From: UM-FILTER-49-7 sp964599895
GTDB taxonomy: Bacteria > Acidobacteriota > Holophagae > Thermotomaculales > Thermotomaculaceae
Assembly (NCBI GenBank): GCA_964599895.1
Contig: CAZRHT010000004.1
Location: 17,756-81,755, forward strand
DNA length: 64,000 nucleotides
Direction of reading: 5' to 3'
The notes beneath the pieces are model-generated. The model ran no database searches. It was given only the letters and a program-made list of their open reading frames with translations, and was not told the origin of the DNA. Below, piece after piece: positions 8,989-16,950 of the stretch. Position 1 is the first letter of the stretch, and each line of letters begins with the position of its first letter. The translations under genes were made by a program, and so were the position numbers.

Positions 8989-9366
8989 CTATTCTTCAGA
9001 GGCCGTCCTTCTGACGGATCTGTCTTCCTCACTCAGAAATTTCGAGATCAGTTCACGGTCGTCAAGATCTAACGCCACAAAATGAACGCCCATACCCGGA
9101 AGTTGCCAGTCCCCTTCATCATGCGTTTCTTCCAGACTGTACACTACTTCCACCACTGAATGGATTGTCTTGGAAGAACCCGGGAGGTTGAACCGTACCG
9201 CAAACCGCGTCCCTTCCGGGTAGGGGCATACTGTTTCAAGAAACATGCCCTCCAGGCTCAGATTGTAGGAGTAGAGAATGCTTACTTCATCGTCCAGAGA
9301 AAAATCCACCTGGATTTGAGAGTCCAGACGGACGCAAGCGCGCTTGTTTGAGTATTCTTCTTTCAT
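8989..9366 (-). CDS. PilZ domain protein
   Basis: A 125-residue single-domain PilZ protein. It has the N-terminal Arg motif (KRACVR, residues 8-13) and the NLSLEG motif matching (D/N)xSxxG near residue 35, the two parts of the c-di-GMP site. A beta-barrel and a C-terminal helix follow. Such proteins relay c-di-GMP to motility or envelope machines. Its ATG overlaps the Crp-like stop by four bases, so it belongs to the miaA-hfq-crp-pilZ run. Both binding motifs look intact. Confidence 0.85.
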   Translation of the reverse strand: MKEEYSNKRACVRLDSQIQVDFSLDDEVSILYSYNLSLEGMFLETVCPYPEGTRFAVRFNLPGSSKTIHSVVEVVYSLEETHDEGDWQLPGMGVHFVALDLDDRELISKFLSEEDRSVRRTASEE

Positions 9367-10064
9367 GATTCCTCGTGCCGAATAGATAATTTTTCATCAT
9401 AATCCCGCTTCAGGATAATGCTGCGACCGGAAACAGCGATATACCCCAGTTCCACCATTTCCTTGATCATCCGGGTAACAGTTTCCCGGGAACTTCCAAT
9501 TGTCGCGGCAATATCGCTTTGCGGAAGCCTGTCAAATACTACACTTCCATCAATAAGTGGCCGGCCCTTGGCAGCCGCTTCTTTCTGAAAATAACGGGCC
9601 AGACGGTCAAATGCGTCAAGAGAGATAAGATTTATGATTCTCTCGTTGGCTGCCCTGAGCCGCCTGGAGAGTACAGCAAGAATACCGGCAGCAATGTCCG
9701 GATTAGGAAGAATGTGATTCAGGAAATCTGCCCGGGCCAATTTCAGCAGAGAACTTGAAGATATACTGATGACATTTGCCGAGCGAGTTGAACCATCCAA
9801 CAAACTCATTTCACCAAAAAACTCTCCCTTCTGCAATGTGGAGAGGATGATCTCTTTTCCTTCATTGGAGATCATCGTAACCTTCACTTCCCCTCCTACA
9901 ATAACATAGAGGGCATCACCGGGTGTATTTTCGCTGACGATCACTTCGCCCTTATCCACATTGATTTCATGACAATGACGAAGAATATCGTGAAGGTTGT
10001 CGTCCTCAAGATCGGAAAAGAATTGAATATTTCGGATGAACTCAACTTTCTTCATCTCAGTCAT
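9363..10064 (-). CDS. Crp/Fnr family transcription regulator
   Basis: The 233-residue protein has an N-terminal cyclic-nucleotide-binding beta roll, including the phosphate cassette FFGEMSLLDGSTRSANV, a dimer helix, and a C-terminal winged helix with recognition region SDIAATIGSSRETVTRMIKEM. The ligand is unknown; the GEMSLLDGSTRSA cassette is cAMP-receptor-like and no Fnr-type cysteine cluster is present. The ATG at 10064 is preferred over a TTG 21 bases upstream because it overlaps the hfq stop by only 8 bases (ATGACTGA) with GGA before it. Coupling to hfq and pilZ suggests a shared regulatory module. Confidence 0.85.
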   Translation of the reverse strand: MTEMKKVEFIRNIQFFSDLEDDNLHDILRHCHEINVDKGEVIVSENTPGDALYVIVGGEVKVTMISNEGKEIILSTLQKGEFFGEMSLLDGSTRSANVISISSSSLLKLARADFLNHILPNPDIAAGILAVLSRRLRAANERIINLISLDAFDRLARYFQKEAAAKGRPLIDGSVVFDRLPQSDIAATIGSSRETVTRMIKEMVELGYIAVSGRSIILKRDYDEKLSIRHEES

Positions 10065-10287
10065 GTAGAGTTCCCGTGTCGGCAATCATAATACTGGCGA
10101 TGGCATGCTTGAAAACCAACTGTTCCGAGCTTCCATTCACCAACTGAACCGTAAAACGGTCAAACGCTTTAACCTTTCCAATGAGTTTTTTTCCATTCAC
10201 AAGAAAAATATGGATCCCCAGTTTTTCTTTCCGTATTCTATTCAGGAAATCATCCTGAATATTTATCGGTGCGGGTTTTGATTCCAT
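10057..10287 (-). CDS. hfq: RNA chaperone Hfq
   Basis: A 76-residue Sm-like protein forming a hexamer that pairs small RNAs with mRNAs. Sm1 is seen as FLVNGKKLIGKVKAFDRFTVQL and Sm2 as LVFKHAIASIM; KHAIAS corresponds to the KHAIST uridine-binding motif. The N terminus QDDFLNRIRKEK aligns with the QDPFLNxLRKE start of Hfq. The C-terminal tail is short. Its ATG shares one base with the miaA stop (TAATG), the classic miaA-hfq order. Its presence makes Hfq-dependent small RNAs possible in this genome. Confidence 0.96.
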   Translation of the reverse strand: MESKPAPINIQDDFLNRIRKEKLGIHIFLVNGKKLIGKVKAFDRFTVQLVNGSSEQLVFKHAIASIMIADTGTLHD

Positions 10288-11231
10288 TATGCTTCCTCTC
10301 CCACATTTCTTATCTTTATCTTAATGAAATTATGAATTTCTGCAACTGGTATTTTCCCCGACAGTGGATCAACCCGAAACCACTGGACTGTTTGACCTTT
10401 GAACCAGGTGAATTGCCTCTTTGCAAATCTTCGAGTGTTTCGCTTGATTCGCTCCACCGCATCTTCCATTGACCCTCTTCCTTCGGCAACCAGCATCATC
10501 TCACGGTACCCAATAGCTTTGAAAGAATGGTAATCCTTGCAGCCATACCTTTCCATCAACCCGGAGACTTCATTGAGAAATCCTGACGAAACCATCTTGT
10601 CCACCCGGCTGTTGATTGCTTCATATAGCTTCGCTCGATCCGCATCCAGTCCGACAACAATAAAATCCAGGTCCCGAAGTGGCGAACAAGTATCGTCCCA
10701 CATGCTACTGAGTTGCCTTCCCGTTGAAAAATAAAATGACAGGCCCCGGATTATCCGCTGTGTGTCTTTGGGAGAGATTCCCCGTGAGAAGATGTCATCC
10801 ACTTTCTGCAGCATCCGATACAGATATTCAAGACCAGCCCGACGGTGGCTGACCAGCAGGCAGTCTTCCACGGTGGGGTCCAGTTCCGGCTGCTCAAAAA
10901 AACCGGTAAGCAGTGCACGGGAATACAGTCCGGTTCCACCAACCACAATTGGCAAGTTTCCACGATTCAAGATATCCCGTATAACATTTTCTGCTCGATT
11001 GAGATAGTCTCCTGCAGAAAATCGTTCTGTCGGGTCACAGATATCGTACAAGTGATGTGGCACCTTCCGGCGATCCAACTTGCTGGGTTTCGCCGTACCG
11101 ATATCCATTCCCCTGTACACCTGCATGGAATCTGCATTGACAATTTCCCCGTTCAGTAGAAGTGCCAGCTGAATCGCCGCTTTTGATTTTCCCGTGGCCG
11201 TTGGGCCGGTAATTACGACAACATGCTTCAT
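10287..11231 (-). CDS. miaA: tRNA dimethylallyltransferase MiaA
   Basis: A 314-residue enzyme that adds dimethylallyl to A37 of UNN-decoding tRNAs. The P-loop GPTATGKS lies at 9-16; DSMQVYRGMDIGTAKP and PHHLYDICDPTERFSAGDY are family signatures, and RRFAKRQFTWFKGQ is the conserved C-terminal motif. The ATG at 11231 is chosen because AGAGG lies 7 bases upstream; an ATG 21 bases earlier lacks a site. It is the first gene of miaA-hfq-crp-pilZ. Confidence 0.95.
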   Translation of the reverse strand: MKHVVVITGPTATGKSKAAIQLALLLNGEIVNADSMQVYRGMDIGTAKPSKLDRRKVPHHLYDICDPTERFSAGDYLNRAENVIRDILNRGNLPIVVGGTGLYSRALLTGFFEQPELDPTVEDCLLVSHRRAGLEYLYRMLQKVDDIFSRGISPKDTQRIIRGLSFYFSTGRQLSSMWDDTCSPLRDLDFIVVGLDADRAKLYEAINSRVDKMVSSGFLNEVSGLMERYGCKDYHSFKAIGYREMMLVAEGRGSMEDAVERIKRNTRRFAKRQFTWFKGQTVQWFRVDPLSGKIPVAEIHNFIKIKIRNVGEEA

Positions 11232-11626
11232 GAAGAAACCTCTTGGCTGCATTATTCTCCAGTTCTCCTATGAGTTTACCACAAGGAGGACCAGAACAGA
11301 AAGGATGAAGAAAGAGTCTAAGTCTGAACTTAAGCTTAAGTACAGAGCAGATTTGGAAACAAATGTTGCGTGCGACTCCGGCCCTTACCTTCAGCCCGCT
11401 AATCGGGAAAGACGGGCGCGGCAAAGTCGTCGTTTTTTCTTAGGCTTGCCCTTGCTACTACTGCCATCAATAATGGACAAAAGGGTGATAAGGACAAAGG
11501 TTCTTGCCAATGGACACTCAGAACACCCGCTCCGAAATGAAGTCATGGCTTACGAACAATCACAGTGTTGAAAAAAGAGAAGCCCTTCAAAATTCTAACC
11601 TCAGGCAAAAAAGATTCGAAAAGGTG
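11232..11626. other. Gene-free spacer between divergent miaA and rpsT
   Basis: About 395 bases without a credible gene. It holds a 14-base perfect palindrome, ACTTAAGCTTAAGT (11327-11340), and a GC-rich segment (11378-11430) with CCCG/CGGG inverted repeats followed by GTTTTTT. Reading frames across it overlap miaA out of frame or have no ribosome binding site. It may be a decayed gene, a small-RNA locus or a short extragenic element. Confidence 0.4.
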
Positions 11627-11655
11627 TTGACTTCAGTGATTCAATCCCATAAACT
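11627..11655 (+). promoter_or_regulatory. Promoter of rpsT
   Basis: TTGACT (11627-11632) and TAAACT (11650-11655) are separated by 17 bases. About 26 bases of leader follow, then GGAGGAG and the rpsT ATG. Confidence 0.7.
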
Positions 11656-11688
11656 CTCTTCCTGACAGAAAACTCTGATGGAGGAGTT

Positions 11689-11958
11689 ATGGCAAACCAT
11701 AAATCAGCAGAAAAGCGGGCCAGACAGGCATTAAAAAGAAGACTTCGGAATCGTCAAGCAAAATCTCAGATTCGGAGCGCAATGAAGAAGATGAGAACAT
11801 TCGTTGATGAGAATCAGGTAGAAAAGGCCAAATCCTTTCTTCCTGAATTGATATCCCTGATTCAGACAAAATCAAGCAGGGGAATTCTTCACAGAAATAC
11901 TGCTTCCCGCTACGTTTCAAGAATGACACAGCTCGTTTACAAAGCTGACCAGAACTGA
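11689..11958 (+). CDS. rpsT: 30S ribosomal protein S20
   Basis: An 89-residue basic helical protein beginning MANHKSAEKRARQALKRR, the S20 signature, and ending with the conserved GILHRNTASRYVSRM region. It binds 16S rRNA early in 30S assembly. The ribosome binding site GGAGGAG lies 4 bases upstream. It is monocistronic, with its own promoter and terminator. Confidence 0.97.
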   Translation: MANHKSAEKRARQALKRRLRNRQAKSQIRSAMKKMRTFVDENQVEKAKSFLPELISLIQTKSSRGILHRNTASRYVSRMTQLVYKADQN

Positions 11959-11980
11959 CTGTAAACCTTTTTTGACCACA

Positions 11981-12009
11981 AAAGAAGGGGGGAAATCCCT
12001 CTTTTTTTT
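11981..12009 (+). terminator. Intrinsic terminator after rpsT
   Basis: AAAGAAGGG (11981-11989) can pair with CCCTCTTT (11997-12004) with one bulged A. The stem runs into an eight-base T tract (12002-12009). It lies 22 bases after the rpsT stop. Confidence 0.7.
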
Positions 12010-12039
12010 GTGTCTATTCTCCTGATTGAAAGGAGTGTT

Positions 12040-12729
12040 ATGCCCTTGCACCTGATACTTGAATGGCTTGGCTACCTCGCTTCCGCCCTTGTAGTCATTT
12101 CTTTGATGATGAGCTCCATCCTTCGGCTGAGATGGTTCAATCTTGCCGGAGCATTGCTGATGTGTGTTTACGGGGTCCTCATACATGCGGCTCCGGTGGC
12201 CGTTCTGAATCTTTTCATTGTCCTTGTTGACCTTTACTATCTTAAACAGATCTATTTTTCAAAGGATTACTTTGATATTCTTCAGCCCAGTACTGAGTCC
12301 CATTATTTGAATCATTTTCTAGAATTTCACAAGAAGGAAATCAAGGAACATATCCCTGAGTTCCAACTGCCCATACCAGGAAAAGCTGTAGCTTTTTTTG
12401 TTCTTCGAAACACGATCCCAGCCTGTCTTTTCATCGCGACACCGGAAGAAGACGGATCACTCCGGATCAGGCTTGATTTTGTTGTGCCTGCATATCGGGA
12501 CTTCAAAATTGGGAGATTTCTTTTTGAAGAAAAGCAGTCATTCTTCCCAAATTGCGGATTCACAACGTTGAAGGCAACTGCTGGCACCAGGAGCCATGCT
12601 CACTATCTCAGAAAAATGGGATTCTCACGGGACTCTCGGGAAGGTGAGATGATCCATTTTTCAAAAACTCTTCCCGCGTCGGAACAGAAAGACTGCCCAC
12701 TGGGGCCCAATTGCAACTGCATAAAATAA
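12040..12729 (+). CDS. YgjV-like membrane protein fused to a GNAT-like domain
   Basis: A 229-residue protein. The first 75 residues contain three hydrophobic segments, WLGYLASALVVISLMM, FNLAGALLMCVYGVLI and VLNLFIVLVDLYYL, resembling YgjV/CBU_0592-type membrane modules. From about residue 100 a GNAT acetyltransferase-like fold follows (AVAFFVLRNTIPACLFIA, a DFVVPAYRDFKIGRFLF acetyl-CoA-binding-like region, HAHYLRKMGF). The C terminus carries a cysteine cluster CPLGPNCNC. Substrate unknown. The ATG at 12040 has AGGAG 4 bases before it. Confidence 0.7.
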   Translation: MPLHLILEWLGYLASALVVISLMMSSILRLRWFNLAGALLMCVYGVLIHAAPVAVLNLFIVLVDLYYLKQIYFSKDYFDILQPSTESHYLNHFLEFHKKEIKEHIPEFQLPIPGKAVAFFVLRNTIPACLFIATPEEDGSLRIRLDFVVPAYRDFKIGRFLFEEKQSFFPNCGFTTLKATAGTRSHAHYLRKMGFSRDSREGEMIHFSKTLPASEQKDCPLGPNCNCIK

Positions 12730-12738
12730 ATTCTCAAA

Positions 12739-13257
12739 TCACGATTTGCTTCTGGAACGTCGTTTGCATTCGGAAATTAGAAAAAAGAGACGGTCAATGC
12801 GATCCACGCCACTGAAACTCAACACCGATTTTTCGCCAGCCAGATGAAAACGGAATGCTCCTTTTCGCACTTCCACAATTTCACAGCATGGCATCTCACC
12901 TGTGCCCGGGAATGGGAGCAGAGTGTTGAGAACAATAACGGAACCTTCGGTCACCAATATTTTCAATCCCCAGACATCCACCAGAGTATAGATCGTAAGA
13001 CACACGACGAGAAAACCTGCAACTAGGCCTAAAATCAAGCTGGTTTTTACCGCCAGAATGTAGGCTGGAGAATGCATGCTGTTCTGGGCCTGAGAAAGAA
13101 AATCCCGATAGAATCTGGACACAAATTTAAATTGTTTCAGGTAGAAGAATACTGCCAGACCCACTATAAAAAACGCCACTGTCCGGTGAATAACGGAATG
13201 CGTGAAAACTGCCAGATCATCTGATTTCGTCTTCAAGTTTTTGTAATGCCTCCTCAA
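12739..13257 (-). CDS. Small membrane protein of unknown function
   Basis: A protein of up to 172 residues with two membrane segments (about 25-43 and 68-95) and a C-terminal soluble part (about 100-165) that looks like a PH or GRAM-type beta domain. I recognise no family. The start is uncertain: a TTG at 13257 overlaps pyrF by 41 bases and a TTG at 13236 by 20 bases; no ATG is near. The pyrF reading frame supplies GAGGAGG upstream of both. It ends 10 bases from the convergent YgjV-like gene. Confidence 0.55.
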   Translation of the reverse strand: MRRHYKNLKTKSDDLAVFTHSVIHRTVAFFIVGLAVFFYLKQFKFVSRFYRDFLSQAQNSMHSPAYILAVKTSLILGLVAGFLVVCLTIYTLVDVWGLKILVTEGSVIVLNTLLPFPGTGEMPCCEIVEVRKGAFRFHLAGEKSVLSFSGVDRIDRLFFLISECKRRSRSKS

Positions 13258-13933
13258 TGTTCTGTGCCTTTGTAATGGGCCGACCCATTACAATATAGTC
13301 AGTTCCAGCGTCAAATGCATCTCTGGGTGTCATCACCCGCTTCTGATCATTCAGAGACTGGGCAAATAATGGGCGGATGCCAGGAGTCAATGTTTTGAAC
13401 CCGTCTCCGCATGTTTTCTTCACCAGCGAGATTTCCAGGGGAGAGCACACAACTCCATTGATTCCGGCTTCATGCCCCAGGGCAGCCAGTCTGCCCACCA
13501 TGTCCTGAGTTGTTCCAGTGTAGCCGATACGATCCAACTCTGCATTACCCAGGCTTGTCAGAATTGTAATGCCAAAAATTTCTGGTTTTGACAGCCGGTG
13601 GACCGCACAGTATTCCTCAACTGATTCCATTGTCTTTCTCATCATCTCGAACCCGCCGGAAGTGTGGATATCCACAACATCTGCGCCCAGCTTTACTGCT
13701 TCGACAGTCGCATGAGCCACCGTATTGGGAATGTCATGGTATTTCAGATCCAGAAAAACACGGTTCCCAGTTTCTTTGATACGACGCACCACGTCCGGCC
13801 CTTCTGCCGTAAAAAGTTGTTTGCCCACTTTGAAAAAAGAGATGGCACCATTGCAGGCTCGCACAATTTCCATCGCCTGGTCCGCAGTTTCCACATCCAA
13901 TGCTACAATCACGCGATTCATCCGAGCATCCAT
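13217..13933 (-). CDS. pyrF: Orotidine 5'-phosphate decarboxylase
   Basis: A 238-residue TIM-barrel enzyme converting OMP to UMP, the last step of pyrimidine synthesis. It begins with the substrate-binding segment VIVALDV; the catalytic Asp/Lys network is VFLDLKYHDIPNT, and the phosphate-binding end is LTPGIRP and YIVMGRPIT. AAGGAG precedes three clustered possible starts (ATG 13939, GTG 13936, ATG 13933); the last is best spaced. Longer upstream starts would translate a low-complexity purine-rich tract and are rejected. It follows pyrK-pyrD in the same direction. Confidence 0.94.
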   Translation of the reverse strand: MDARMNRVIVALDVETADQAMEIVRACNGAISFFKVGKQLFTAEGPDVVRRIKETGNRVFLDLKYHDIPNTVAHATVEAVKLGADVVDIHTSGGFEMMRKTMESVEEYCAVHRLSKPEIFGITILTSLGNAELDRIGYTGTTQDMVGRLAALGHEAGINGVVCSPLEISLVKKTCGDGFKTLTPGIRPLFAQSLNDQKRVMTPRDAFDAGTDYIVMGRPITKAQNIEEALQKLEDEIR

Positions 13934-14091
13934 CACCATGCACTCCTTCCTATCTGCGAGATAAGGTTGAGGTCGGGTAGGAGTAAATGACAAGGTTGAG
14001 TGAAGAGCTGCGGAAAACCATTCCCCTTCTTCCCTTTTCCCTTCTCCTCTCGCACTTGCACTTTCACTCGCACTACCTTTCTCCCACTCTC
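13934..14091. repeat. Low-complexity spacer between pyrD and pyrF
   Basis: On the minus strand this spacer carries degenerate hexamers of the form GTGNRA followed by AAGGG-type units, then two copies of a GGTTGAG-related word (read on the plus strand near 13965 and 13994). An open frame runs through it in phase with pyrF but encodes only low-complexity peptide. Confidence 0.5.
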
Positions 14092-15003
14092 TCATATCTC
14101 CAGTGATCCGATCCAATCATCAAGATCATTAATACCATGTTGTTGAAGCCACTGAGGGATTTCATCCGCCAATCGAGCCCCAATCCCGGGATCATAAAAA
14201 TTCGCTGTACCCACCTGTATTGCTCTCGCACCAACAAGAAAAAACTCCAAGGCGTCTTTTACAGATTGAATTCCGCCAATCCCTACTACCGGAATAGAAA
14301 CGCTTTTCGCCACATGATAGACCATTCTCAGTGCCACCGGCTTGATGGGCGGGCCGGAATATCCGCCTACCACCCGGGCAATTTTAGGACGGCGGGTTTC
14401 AATATCAACTGCCATTCCGAGAAGCGTGTTTACAAGGGAAATCGAGTCCGCCCCCGCCTCTTCGCAGGCTCGAGCAAATTCCACAATATCTGTCACATTG
14501 GGGGAAAGTTTAACCATCAGGTGACGGTTCGTTCGGCATCTCAGTTCCTTTACAAGCCGATGGGTCATCTCCGGGTTGGTTCCATACTGGATTCCACCGT
14601 GTTTGACATTGGGACAGGATATGTTCACCTCGTATCCATGGATACCTTCCGCGTTTTCAAGAATTTCCACCACGTCGTTATATCCTTCATCCGAATAGCC
14701 GAACACGTTCACTATGCAGGCAATATCCTTTTTTCGTATTTGAGGTAGTAATTCATCCACAAACACATGGGCACCGGGATTTTGCAATCCGATGGAGTTG
14801 ATCATTCCGCCTGACGTTTCGACAATCCTGGGTGTGGGGTTGCCCTCCATTGGTTCAATGGAAACTCCTTTGGTCACAATGGCACCCAGTTTTTCCAATG
14901 GGTAGAAGTCCTCAAACTCCATCCCGAAACCAGCAGTACCGCTGGCCAGCATTACCGGATTCTTCAGTACCAGTCCCTTGCCCAGATCAGTCTTCATGTC
15001 CAT
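14092..15003 (-). CDS. pyrD: Dihydroorotate dehydrogenase, class 1B catalytic subunit
   Basis: A 303-residue FMN enzyme oxidising dihydroorotate to orotate. The class 1 active-site loop is NISCPNVKHGG, where Cys is the catalytic base in class 1 enzymes. FMN phosphate is held by VVGIGGI and ARAIQVGTANF. Class 1B enzymes work with a PyrK electron-transfer partner, and pyrK lies immediately upstream, overlapping by 17 bases at the start ATGGACATG; the second ATG (14997) is an alternative. Electrons therefore go to NAD rather than quinone. Confidence 0.93.
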   Translation of the reverse strand: MDMKTDLGKGLVLKNPVMLASGTAGFGMEFEDFYPLEKLGAIVTKGVSIEPMEGNPTPRIVETSGGMINSIGLQNPGAHVFVDELLPQIRKKDIACIVNVFGYSDEGYNDVVEILENAEGIHGYEVNISCPNVKHGGIQYGTNPEMTHRLVKELRCRTNRHLMVKLSPNVTDIVEFARACEEAGADSISLVNTLLGMAVDIETRRPKIARVVGGYSGPPIKPVALRMVYHVAKSVSIPVVGIGGIQSVKDALEFFLVGARAIQVGTANFYDPGIGARLADEIPQWLQQHGINDLDDWIGSLEI

Positions 15004-15748
15004 AGTTCCATCCCAGGTCCTTTGTATTAAAGACTGGCCCGTCCACACAGACCCGTTTGATCCCATTCACTGTCTGGACTACACAGCCGAGGCAAACTCC
15101 AAATCCACATCCCATATATCGTTCCAGTGACGTGAAGTGGTCCAGGTGGGGAAATGCGTGAGTCAGTGCTTTCACCATCGGCTCCGGCCCACAGGAAAAC
15201 AGAATCGCATTTTTAAACTCAGGATGCTCTTTCATTATTTTTCGTACACCCTTCACCACTGTTCCCTTTAATCCAAGAGAGCCGTCGTCTGTTGTAATTC
15301 GATGGGGAACTGACTTGCCGAACAGAGGCATAATATCTTCCCGGCTTCTTCCTCCGTACACTACATGAAACAGCTTTATCGAAGAATTACGAGACAGAAA
15401 GAACATCGGAGGGATCCCACTTCCGCCACCAACCAACAGTACCGACCGCTCCCCTGGGTCTGGAAAAGAATTGCCGGACGGCCCAACAGCCGTCAATTCG
15501 ACCCCAGGCTCCAGATCATAAAGAAAATTCGTACCCTTTCCAATCCGTCGGATCAGAAATTTGAGCATTCCGCTTCGGCTGTCCACATCCAGGACACTGA
15601 TGGGTTTCTTCAATAATGTTCCCGCCTCCAGCATGAAAAACATGCCGGGCTTGGCGGTCAGGGCATCTTTTTCTTCCGTTAGAAACTCCAGAATAGCCGT
15701 GTCGTACCATGTTCTTTTGTCTTTCAGAAAAAGTTTCAGCTGTTTCAT
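14987..15748 (-). CDS. pyrK: Dihydroorotate dehydrogenase electron-transfer subunit PyrK
   Basis: A 253-residue ferredoxin-reductase-like protein. The FAD domain contains KPISVLDVD, the nucleotide domain has LLVGGGSGIPPMFFL, and the C-terminal 2Fe-2S cluster is carried by GCGFGVCLGC and a fourth Cys (CX4CX2CX11C). It passes electrons from PyrD FMN through FAD and the iron-sulfur cluster to NAD. It overlaps pyrD, and its ATG overlaps the upstream kinase-like gene by four bases (15745-15748). Confidence 0.92.
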   Translation of the reverse strand: MKQLKLFLKDKRTWYDTAILEFLTEEKDALTAKPGMFFMLEAGTLLKKPISVLDVDSRSGMLKFLIRRIGKGTNFLYDLEPGVELTAVGPSGNSFPDPGERSVLLVGGGSGIPPMFFLSRNSSIKLFHVVYGGRSREDIMPLFGKSVPHRITTDDGSLGLKGTVVKGVRKIMKEHPEFKNAILFSCGPEPMVKALTHAFPHLDHFTSLERYMGCGFGVCLGCVVQTVNGIKRVCVDGPVFNTKDLGWNYGHED

Positions 15749-16950
15749 TCTTCTTCGTCCGGTTCCAATGAACTGGAATGGGAATGCCTCATGTCAGCAC
15801 TGTCTGAAATGTCCAGCATCATCCGATTATTCAGTGCATAATCCTGTATTTTGTATTGCTTCAATTCCCCCATCCGATCGAGGGTTTTCGTAATTTTTTC
15901 CACCTGTCGCTCCACAGCTTCGAGAGACTTGTCCATATCTTCTCTGGACAGACCCTTATCCCACTTCAATCTTAACCGCTCCAGGTGAGCCAGAATTATT
16001 GTCAAGGGCGTATTTACTTTATCCTGCACCGTCACTGCGGCATGGAATACTGCCTGAAGCCGTTCAACCTCCATCTCTTTCTGTTTCAATTCATAACTTT
16101 TCCTCAGATCCTCCAGCTGAATTACGTACCAGACTTTTCCCTTTTGATGGATTCGATAAGGGCTCAGTCTCACAGGGACCTGGGCACCTACCCTGTTGAA
16201 GATGGAAATTTCATAACTATCTGCTCTGTCACTGCGCCATCTGTTACGCAATTCGCTGTAAACGTGCGGTTGAAAGAACCGTGATACGGGCCGATCCACC
16301 AATTCTACCTGAGGATATCCGGTCAATTCACTGATCGCCAGGTTCGCCCTGAGTATCTTTCCCTCAGAATCACAGATAGCAATTCCGCTGGGATCATTTT
16401 CCACAATCTGATATGTAAGCTGTAAGAAAGACTCAAGACTTTCAATCTCCTCAGCAAAATTGAGTACAGAACCAGCAAACAATGCGATAAGTGACAGCGT
16501 TTGCTCAAATTCTGCATTCAATGCATCGGGGTGTTTCGGCAGAACCGCAATGGCACCCAGGATTGAATTGTCCCTTTGTCCCAGTGGCGCGACCACCATC
16601 TGGTCCGAAATATGCAGCCGAAGTTTTGGGTCCCCCTGTGAAATTACGGACACTGGAATGGAAAAAACGGGGCCGCTTCCACTTTTTATTGATCTCAGAA
16701 TGCTGGCCTGACCACGGGGAGAGAACAACTGATTCTGGATAGCATCTGCAATACCGTCCTCAAGGCCCCGGCTGAAAAATCGTGGGTCTTCTCCCCAGAA
16801 AACGGCCAGAACCGGTTCCTCTGTCATAGAAGGCATCACCTCGTCCACCAGTTTTTCTCCCAATAGACCCCGGTTCCATTCGATTTCAGGAGACAATAGG
16901 ATTTGAATCAGATTAGCTGACAAGAGGACAGATGATTGTTCCTGCTTCAT
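15745..16950 (-). CDS. GAF-PAS protein with a degenerate histidine kinase DHp and no ATPase domain
   Basis: A 401-residue protein. Residues 1-180 look like a GAF domain and 190-290 like a PAS domain (LTYQIVENDPSGIAICDSEG, LTGYPQVELVDRP). A two-helix DHp-like segment follows at 295-370. The H box reads VQDKVNTPL where kinases have a His-Glu-Leu-Arg-Thr-Pro-Leu pattern, so the phospho-acceptor His is replaced by Asp. No HATPase domain follows; the protein ends in a Ser/His/Glu-rich tail. It cannot act as a normal kinase and may be a sensor or scaffold. It is coupled by 4-base overlaps to yciO and pyrK. Confidence 0.65.
   Translation of the reverse strand: MKQEQSSVLLSANLIQILLSPEIEWNRGLLGEKLVDEVMPSMTEEPVLAVFWGEDPRFFSRGLEDGIADAIQNQLFSPRGQASILRSIKSGSGPVFSIPVSVISQGDPKLRLHISDQMVVAPLGQRDNSILGAIAVLPKHPDALNAEFEQTLSLIALFAGSVLNFAEEIESLESFLQLTYQIVENDPSGIAICDSEGKILRANLAISELTGYPQVELVDRPVSRFFQPHVYSELRNRWRSDRADSYEISIFNRVGAQVPVRLSPYRIHQKGKVWYVIQLEDLRKSYELKQKEMEVERLQAVFHAAVTVQDKVNTPLTIILAHLERLRLKWDKGLSREDMDKSLEAVERQVEKITKTLDRMGELKQYKIQDYALNNRMMLDISDSADMRHSHSSSLEPDEEE

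Noticed and set aside
11035..11424. A minus-strand frame overlapping the start of miaA
   Set aside because: It overlaps miaA out of frame and lacks a ribosome binding site and any family pattern.
13934..14116. A 61-codon upstream extension of PyrF
   Set aside because: It translates a low-complexity purine-rich tract, while AAGGAG just before 13939-13933 marks the real start.
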